From Flavobacterium akiainvivens (lineage in GTDB: Bacteria > Bacteroidota > Bacteroidia > Flavobacteriales > Flavobacteriaceae): a stretch of DNA of 64,000 nucleotides. Made by a program: the position numbers and the translations under genes. The notes beneath the pieces are model-generated. The model was not told where the DNA came from. It saw only the letters and a list, made by a program, of their open reading frames with translations, and made no database searches. Shown here piece by piece: positions 59,397-64,000 of the stretch (its first letter is position 1; the number at the start of each line of letters is the position of its first letter). The stretch spans positions 1,618,551-1,682,550 of the forward strand of contig NZ_LIYD01000005.1 in assembly GCF_001278115.1 (NCBI RefSeq). Direction: 5' to 3'.

Positions 59397-61283
59397 CTAT
59401 TCCTTCACGTCTGTCAACACACTCGTTTTTAAATCATACGTAAAATGATTAGCCGGGTCGCCTTTTAAAAATTTATCAAGAATGGTAAAAAACAGTTTAA
59501 AATCCTGAAGGATAATATCTCCTTCATAATCAGCGCTTGTATTATTCAGAATGCATTGCATTATAAGTTTGTATTGCGCAAGGCGTTTTTGCCCTATATC
59601 GGCCAGGGCCAGCTCATCTGCGCTACGTATACGGTAAAAATCATACATAAGTTCCTCCCCGCTCCACTTGAAATCAGCCAGCTTCATGCCTGATTTTTTA
59701 AGCTCCTTTTTAGCCGTTTTAAGAGCCTCTCTACGGGTTTTAGAATCTTTGTTACTATCTAATACCGCTTTGTAATCAACGCCCTGCATATTGGCTATAA
59801 GCAGCAAATCCTGCCCGGTGCTGTTCTTTAAAAAACCGGCAAACTCCTTATACCAGTCATCCGGAATAAACCGCAGGCGCACCAGCTCCTTCAAATGAAA
59901 ATCAGTAAACTCATGGTAGCTTTTGGTCTTAAGTATATCGTGGTTCCAAATGTTTGCCCTTCCCTCTTTTTGCAGCTGGGCATATTCCATTTCATACAGT
60001 TGAAACAACGTGTCAAACCCCGGCACATCATCAATGGTAATGGTTTCTACTTCTGCTGTATTATCATGAAGTGTGAGCAGCTTATACCCGGGTATGTATG
60101 CCGCTAACGATGGTGTTTGCACGTTAAGCAGCGTATTGCCTTTAGGCGATGTATAAATACCCGTATCGTTAATATGCATATGCCCGCCAAAGTGCAGCGT
60201 TATGCCGGCATCGGCAAAGCGTTGGGCAATCTCTTCAACCGGAACGCGGTTTAGCTGCCACTTGCCCTTGCCCATAAACTGCGCGATTTGCGGCGAAGCG
60301 CCATCGTTAAAATCTACCATGGGATAATGGCTAAAGGCAACCAGGGTTTTATTGTGTTTTTTGGCTTCCGCCGAAACCTTAGCCACCCACTCAAACAGGT
60401 ATTGCTTGTGGGTAAGCACATTGTTATAACCGAGGTCGGCACCCTTGTAGTTTTTCTGGTCCATTGGGTTGCCGTTTTCATCAACCGGAATATACGTATT
60501 GCCATCTATAGCCAGCAGCCACACACCCTCTACAGTCTCTACCACATAACTGGCGTCAGACACATAAAAGCCTTTTGCAACCTCATACATACGCTTGTCG
60601 AGCCTGCTTTGCGTTACCGCAAGGTTATACGTATACTCTTCATAAGCATAGTTACTAAACGGCGAAGCCCAGTACTTATACTGTTCCTTTGGTAAAAAAT
60701 CAAAGTTACCCAGGTTTATATAAATCCCGCTGTAGCCCATTTGTGCAATATCAGTGGTAACCACTACAGGGAGCTCTCCCTGCTTAGGGGTGTACATCCC
60801 CTCTTTACTGAAAATAGGCTGCACTTTGCCACCTTCGCCCAGAAAATCATCTTTACCGGCATCCTGCTTACCCGGCCTTACCGGGTCGTGGTTGCCTGTT
60901 GTGATGAAGAACTGTATGCCGTATTTTTCGCTGTAGCTGTTTAATATTTTCTGAAGCCCCTTTAGGTGTATGCGTTGCCCGTCATCAGTATAATCTCCGG
61001 GTAGTGCCACTATTTTTATACCCCGTTTGGCAATATCATCAAGTGCGGCTATAAAGGCAAAATAGTTTTCGTTAAAAATGCGGGTTGAGTGCAGCTGGGC
61101 ATCCATAGTGCGCAGTAATACATACTTACCATCGGCAGGGTTAAGCACACCCCTATATGGGTTATCAGAAAAACGGCCGTACAAATCCTGCAAATGCACA
61201 TCGGCCAGAAAAGCTATTTTTACATCAGGGGTTTGGGCATTAGCTATAAACGATATGAGTAGGAGTGAAAAGAATTTTCGCAT
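59397..61283 (-). CDS. Secreted calcineurin-like metallophosphoesterase
   Basis: I place the start at 61283, giving a 628-residue protein with a normal signal peptide (MRKFFSLLLISFIANAQ); an in-frame ATG at 61337 would add 18 residues and spoil it. The metallophosphoesterase blocks are complete: FLADVHLQD, LPGDYTDDG, FFITTGNHDPV, VAFSHYPMVD and LHFGGHMHINDTG. The C-terminal 250 residues are a helical extension of unknown role. Family members hydrolyse phosphomono- or diesters in the periplasm. It is separated from cheB by 69 nt, so it might be read from the chemosensory operon, but its function fits better with the PI-PLC-like gene. Confidence 0.88.
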   Translation of the reverse strand: MRKFFSLLLISFIANAQTPDVKIAFLADVHLQDLYGRFSDNPYRGVLNPADGKYVLLRTMDAQLHSTRIFNENYFAFIAALDDIAKRGIKIVALPGDYTDDGQRIHLKGLQKILNSYSEKYGIQFFITTGNHDPVRPGKQDAGKDDFLGEGGKVQPIFSKEGMYTPKQGELPVVVTTDIAQMGYSGIYINLGNFDFLPKEQYKYWASPFSNYAYEEYTYNLAVTQSRLDKRMYEVAKGFYVSDASYVVETVEGVWLLAIDGNTYIPVDENGNPMDQKNYKGADLGYNNVLTHKQYLFEWVAKVSAEAKKHNKTLVAFSHYPMVDFNDGASPQIAQFMGKGKWQLNRVPVEEIAQRFADAGITLHFGGHMHINDTGIYTSPKGNTLLNVQTPSLAAYIPGYKLLTLHDNTAEVETITIDDVPGFDTLFQLYEMEYAQLQKEGRANIWNHDILKTKSYHEFTDFHLKELVRLRFIPDDWYKEFAGFLKNSTGQDLLLIANMQGVDYKAVLDSNKDSKTRREALKTAKKELKKSGMKLADFKWSGEELMYDFYRIRSADELALADIGQKRLAQYKLIMQCILNNTSADYEGDIILQDFKLFFTILDKFLKGDPANHFTYDLKTSVLTDVKE

Positions 61284-61352
61284 TGCATTGTATTTGCTGC
61301 AAAGTTGGCAAAACCTGTGTTTAGGCTGTGTTACCAAAACACCACCAAAGTG

Positions 61353-61934
61353 TTAATTAAGATTGTTTACAAAAGGCAGTATTTCGCGGGTTTTTAGTAA
61401 AAAATCAGGTGTGATTACGTTTAGCGCGCTTTGGGGCATCATGGGCATATCTGCCGTTAAAGGGTCCTGCACCACAACGGTACCGCCCTTTTCCTTAACC
61501 GCTACCAGCCCCTGTGCACCATCGGCATTGGCGCCGCTGAGCAAAACAGCTGTAAGCCTATTGCCAAAAACCTCGGCAGCCGACTCAAACGCCACATCTA
61601 TACTGGGCCTACTGTAGTGTATTTTTTCAGATGCATCTAATGAGAGTTCGCCATTGGCTTCAAACAAAAGGTGGTAGCCTGCCGGGGCTATATACATATA
61701 ACCGGGCATAAGCTGGGTTTTATCATCAACCTCGTTTACCGGTATGGCAGAACGCACGGTAAAAAGCTCTTCGAGGGTATTGTCTTCAGAGTTTTTGCGG
61801 TGCAATACAATAACCACAGCATAATCAGGCAGGGGTTTCAGCGCAGGAAGAATGCTTAGCATTACCTCCAGGCTACCCGCCGAGCCACCAATTAGCAGGG
61901 CTTTAAATGCCGGTGTTACTTTATTTTTCTCCAT
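61353..61934 (-). CDS. cheB: CheB-type methylesterase domain protein (no receiver domain)
   Basis: A 193-residue protein consisting only of the CheB C-terminal catalytic domain. The Ser-His-Asp triad is visible: about S18 in LLIGGSAGS, H45 in VLHRKN and D138 in SGANADGAQG. It lacks the usual N-terminal receiver, so control must come from elsewhere. Its start overlaps the end of cheR by 19 nt. Stand-alone CheB/CheR pairs beside hybrid kinases, without chemoreceptors, are typical in Bacteroidota and probably serve a signalling role other than flagellar chemotaxis. Confidence 0.92.
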   Translation of the reverse strand: MEKNKVTPAFKALLIGGSAGSLEVMLSILPALKPLPDYAVVIVLHRKNSEDNTLEELFTVRSAIPVNEVDDKTQLMPGYMYIAPAGYHLLFEANGELSLDASEKIHYSRPSIDVAFESAAEVFGNRLTAVLLSGANADGAQGLVAVKEKGGTVVVQDPLTADMPMMPQSALNVITPDFLLKTREILPFVNNLN

Positions 61935-62725
61935 ATTTTTTCCCTTCCAAGCTGTTGGAATTTGTGCTGTACCGATGAGAATTTAATGGTTTCTTTTGTA
62001 CCTAAAACCAGGTAACCCAGGTTAGAAAGGCTACCGTCAAAAAGCTCGAGTACACGCTCCTGCAGGTTTTTGTCAAAGTAAATCAGCACGTTGCGGCACA
62101 GTATCAGGTCAAATTCATTAAAAGACCTGTCGCTTACCAGGTTATGCTGAGAGAAAACCATTTTATCAGTAAATTCATCGTCAAATTTGGCGTAACCGTA
62201 ATTGGCTATATAGTATTGAGAAAAATCCTGAGTGCCGCCGCTGTTCCTGTAATTTTCAGAATACTGTTTCATCATCCTTAGCGGGAACATGGCCTTTTTG
62301 GCACTCTCCAAAACTAATGGGTTGATGTCAGTAGCATACATAAGCGACTTGTGCAGCAAATTGGCTTCCTTTAGCATAATAGCCATTGAAAATACCTCTT
62401 CGCCCGTAGAGCAGCCGGCGTGCCATATCCTTATAAAAGGCTTTGTGGCAAGGGTGGGCAGCACTTCTTTTCGCAAAACACTGTAAAACTGCGGGTCGCG
62501 AAACATCTCGGTCACGTTTACCGTAATTTCTTCAACAACGTGCTTAAAGTAGTGTGGCTCTGTGCGCAGCCTTGATAAAAAGTGCGAAAAATCAGTATAG
62601 CCGTCAAGGTTGTAAATGCGGTCTACACGCCTTTTAAATGATGCCATGCTATAACCGCTAAAGTCATAGCCATAGTAATCATATACTTCATTAATCAATA
62701 TTTCAATGTGGCGGTCATCAACCAT
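61916..62725 (-). CDS. cheR: CheR-type protein-glutamate methyltransferase
   Basis: A 269-residue methyltransferase using S-adenosylmethionine. The N-terminal all-alpha domain (about 10-70, YDFSGYSMASFKRRVDRI) precedes the SAM-binding domain with IRIWHAGCSTGEEVFSMAI, YATDINPLVLESA and FDLILCRNVLIYFD. Located 6 nt after the response regulator and overlapping cheB by 19 nt, so the three are translated together. No chemoreceptor is in the window, so its methyl-accepting target is unknown; the neighbouring hybrid kinase is a candidate. Confidence 0.93.
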   Translation of the reverse strand: MVDDRHIEILINEVYDYYGYDFSGYSMASFKRRVDRIYNLDGYTDFSHFLSRLRTEPHYFKHVVEEITVNVTEMFRDPQFYSVLRKEVLPTLATKPFIRIWHAGCSTGEEVFSMAIMLKEANLLHKSLMYATDINPLVLESAKKAMFPLRMMKQYSENYRNSGGTQDFSQYYIANYGYAKFDDEFTDKMVFSQHNLVSDRSFNEFDLILCRNVLIYFDKNLQERVLELFDGSLSNLGYLVLGTKETIKFSSVQHKFQQLGREKIWRKIK

Positions 62726-62731
62726 GGGGCA

Positions 62732-63097
62732 TTATAAGGTACTAAGCAGTTGTAATAATTTATCTACGTCAATAGGTTTAGATATATAGCCATCGGCACC
62801 GGCTTCAAGGCATTTTTCCCTGTCGCCCACCATGGCCTGCGCCGTTACAGATATTACCGGAAGGCCCTGCCTGCCGGGCAACTCCTTAATAAGCGGTATG
62901 GCCTCATAGCCATCCATATCGGGCATCATCATATCTATAAGCACCACGTCTACCTGAGCATCAGTTTCAAGCAGTTTAAGCGCTTCTTCAGCGCCGGTAC
63001 AGGACAGGCACATATAACCTTTGGCCTTAAGCACAGCACTCAGGGCAAAAATATTACGTGAATCGTCATCAATTATTAAAACTTTCTTATTTACCAT
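62732..63097 (-). CDS. Single-domain response regulator (CheY-like)
   Basis: A 121-residue receiver domain with the acidic pocket (IIDDD, about residues 8-12), the phospho-acceptor about D55 in VLIDMMMPDMDGYE, the conserved threonine in SVTAQA and the lysine in ISKPID. No output domain. It lies 18 nt after the hybrid kinase and 6 nt before cheR, so it probably shuttles phosphate from the kinase or competes with its attached receivers. It is close in sequence to the last receiver of the kinase (both share DMMMP-DMDGYE-like and GDREKC segments), suggesting duplication. Confidence 0.92.
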   Translation of the reverse strand: MVNKKVLIIDDDSRNIFALSAVLKAKGYMCLSCTGAEEALKLLETDAQVDVVLIDMMMPDMDGYEAIPLIKELPGRQGLPVISVTAQAMVGDREKCLEAGADGYISKPIDVDKLLQLLSTL

Positions 63098-63115
63098 TTT
63101 TTTAACTGCTTTGCT

Positions 63116-64000
63116 TTAAATCCTGTCATACAACCATACCCTAAGCAGCGATAGCAGCTGGTCTACATCTACTGGCTTGGTAATGTAATCAGATGCGCCT
63201 GCGTTAATACACTTTTCACGGTCGCCCGTCATGGCCTTAGCCGTTACGGCAATAACCGGAAGGTCTTTGGTTACAGGGTTTTGCCTTATGCGGGTGGCGG
63301 TTTCATAACCATCCATATTAGGCATCATCATATCTAAAAGCACCACATCAGTTTCCGGGTGCTGGTCGAGCATTTTAAGGGCTTCCTTACCGTCTATGGC
63401 GGTTACCACATTCATTTTAAGTGTTTCAAGCGCCTTGGTTAGCGAGTAAATATTCCTCACGTCATCATCTACCACCATTACCGTTTTGCCCTGTAGTACA
63501 TTGCTAAGGCCGGTATGCTTGCGGTCTTTGCGCGCGCCTTTCTTATCTTCTTCCACAAGGTGCAGGAACAGTGAAACTTCATCAAGCATCCTTTGGTAAG
63601 AATGCGCCGTTTTCACGATAATAGAATCGGCATATTTCCTGATTTTAACCTCTTCTTTCATAGAAAGGCTCTTGCCCGTAAACACAATAACCGGCATTTT
63701 TTCAAGGGCCGGGTTTTGCCTCATGCTCTCAAGCAGCTCATAAGCCTGCCTGTCCGGGATACCCATATCGAGTATCACGCAGTCTACATTATCTTTTTGA
63801 AGTGATGTAACCCCCTCATTAACCTCGCTTTGTATTTCACTGTTAATATTATTATTTTCAAGAAAATACGCCAGCGCCTTAGCGTGTTTAGGGTTGTCTT
63901 CAATAATCAGTACTTTTTGCGACTCTTTATTAATCACGTGCTCTATGCGCCTGAACACCTCCGGAATCTGCTCAAAGGCAGCAGGTTTATCAAGGAAGTT
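63116..64000 (-). CDS. C-terminal part of a hybrid sensor kinase with tandem receiver domains (partial)
   Basis: The frame is open from the right edge of the window, so this is the C-terminal 294 codons of a larger protein; the GTG at 63956-63958 is an internal valine, not a start. Contents: the last residues of one domain (FLDKPAAFEQIPEVFRRIEH), a receiver (VLIIEDN, phospho-acceptor in CVILDMGIPDRQ, TGKS, about 63590-63920) and a second receiver (VMVVDDD, VVLLDMMMPNMDGYE, VTAKAM, TKPVD, about 63120-63490). The LDKPA segment looks like the end of a still earlier receiver, so three in tandem are likely. This layout is typical of large hybrid kinases with HAMP, GAF and HATPase domains; those are outside the window. 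Confidence 0.88.
   Translation of the reverse strand, partial: NFLDKPAAFEQIPEVFRRIEHVINKESQKVLIIEDNPKHAKALAYFLENNNINSEIQSEVNEGVTSLQKDNVDCVILDMGIPDRQAYELLESMRQNPALEKMPVIVFTGKSLSMKEEVKIRKYADSIIVKTAHSYQRMLDEVSLFLHLVEEDKKGARKDRKHTGLSNVLQGKTVMVVDDDVRNIYSLTKALETLKMNVVTAIDGKEALKMLDQHPETDVVLLDMMMPNMDGYETATRIRQNPVTKDLPVIAVTAKAMTGDREKCINAGASDYITKPVDVDQLLSLLRVWLYDRI

Noticed and set aside
63116..63958. A separate 280-residue two-receiver protein starting at a GTG
   Set aside because: The frame continues upstream to the window edge in a sequence that reads as the end of another receiver, so the GTG is an internal codon of a hybrid kinase.

Overview
The window looks like part of a chromosome from a member of the Bacteroidota, most likely a Flavobacterium or close relative. 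The evidence is three SusC-type TonB-dependent receptors, two complete SusC/SusD pairs, a protein with a C-terminal type IX secretion (Por) sorting domain, promoters of the Bacteroidota type (TTG about 19 nt before TAnnTTTG), and a stand-alone CheB/CheR/REC/hybrid-kinase cluster. I saw no rRNA, tRNA, CRISPR array, transposase, integrase or phage gene.

Almost the whole window is carbohydrate accessory territory, and it reads as a galactomannan/glucomannan (hemicellulose) degradation region. Region 1 (1-12 kb): a truncated SusC, a GntR-type regulator with a sodium/sugar symporter, a GH36 alpha-galactosidase, galM, and an AraC regulator followed by an MFS sugar porter and a DUF5107-TPR protein (to 15.5 kb). 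Region 2 (16-27.7 kb, minus strand): a secreted CBM plus clan GH-D enzyme, then GH2, GH92, GH95 and GH27. Region 3 (27.9-31.7 kb, plus strand): a SASA-type acetylesterase and a GH3. Region 4 (33.7-42.1 kb, minus strand): the mannan operon, GH26 lipoprotein, SSS symporter, GH130 mannosylglucose phosphorylase, AGE-type 2-epimerase, GH26 lipoprotein and GH5 mannanase. Region 5 (42.3-52.7 kb, plus strand): an AraC regulator, SusC, SusD, a TIG-domain surface glycan-binding protein, GH27, GH5 and a CE2 acetylesterase. Region 6 (53.1-61.3 kb): a separate SusC/SusD pair with no glycoside hydrolase, next to a PI-PLC-like protein and a metallophosphoesterase. Region 7 (61.4-64 kb): CheB, CheR, a response regulator and a hybrid kinase that runs out of the window.

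Inferred division of labour: surface GH26/GH5 enzymes and the CE2 esterase cut and deacetylate mannan; SusC/SusD import oligosaccharides; periplasmic GH27/GH36 enzymes remove galactose and the GH2 and GH3 enzymes trim chain ends; the SSS symporter imports mannobiose, which the epimerase and GH130 convert to glucose and mannose-1-phosphate.

The strongest new signals are regulatory. An identical 18-bp site lies exactly 19 bp upstream of a TAnnTTTG box at both mannan operons (42259-42276 and 43336-43353). A TATACTATT-containing pentamer repeat sits at the predicted transcription starts of the first SusC, the GH36 gene and the clan GH-D gene. The spacers also hold several dispersed and inverted repeat families (REP-like modules, a 28-bp exact repeat, AT-rich and AGCTAAG-type palindromes).
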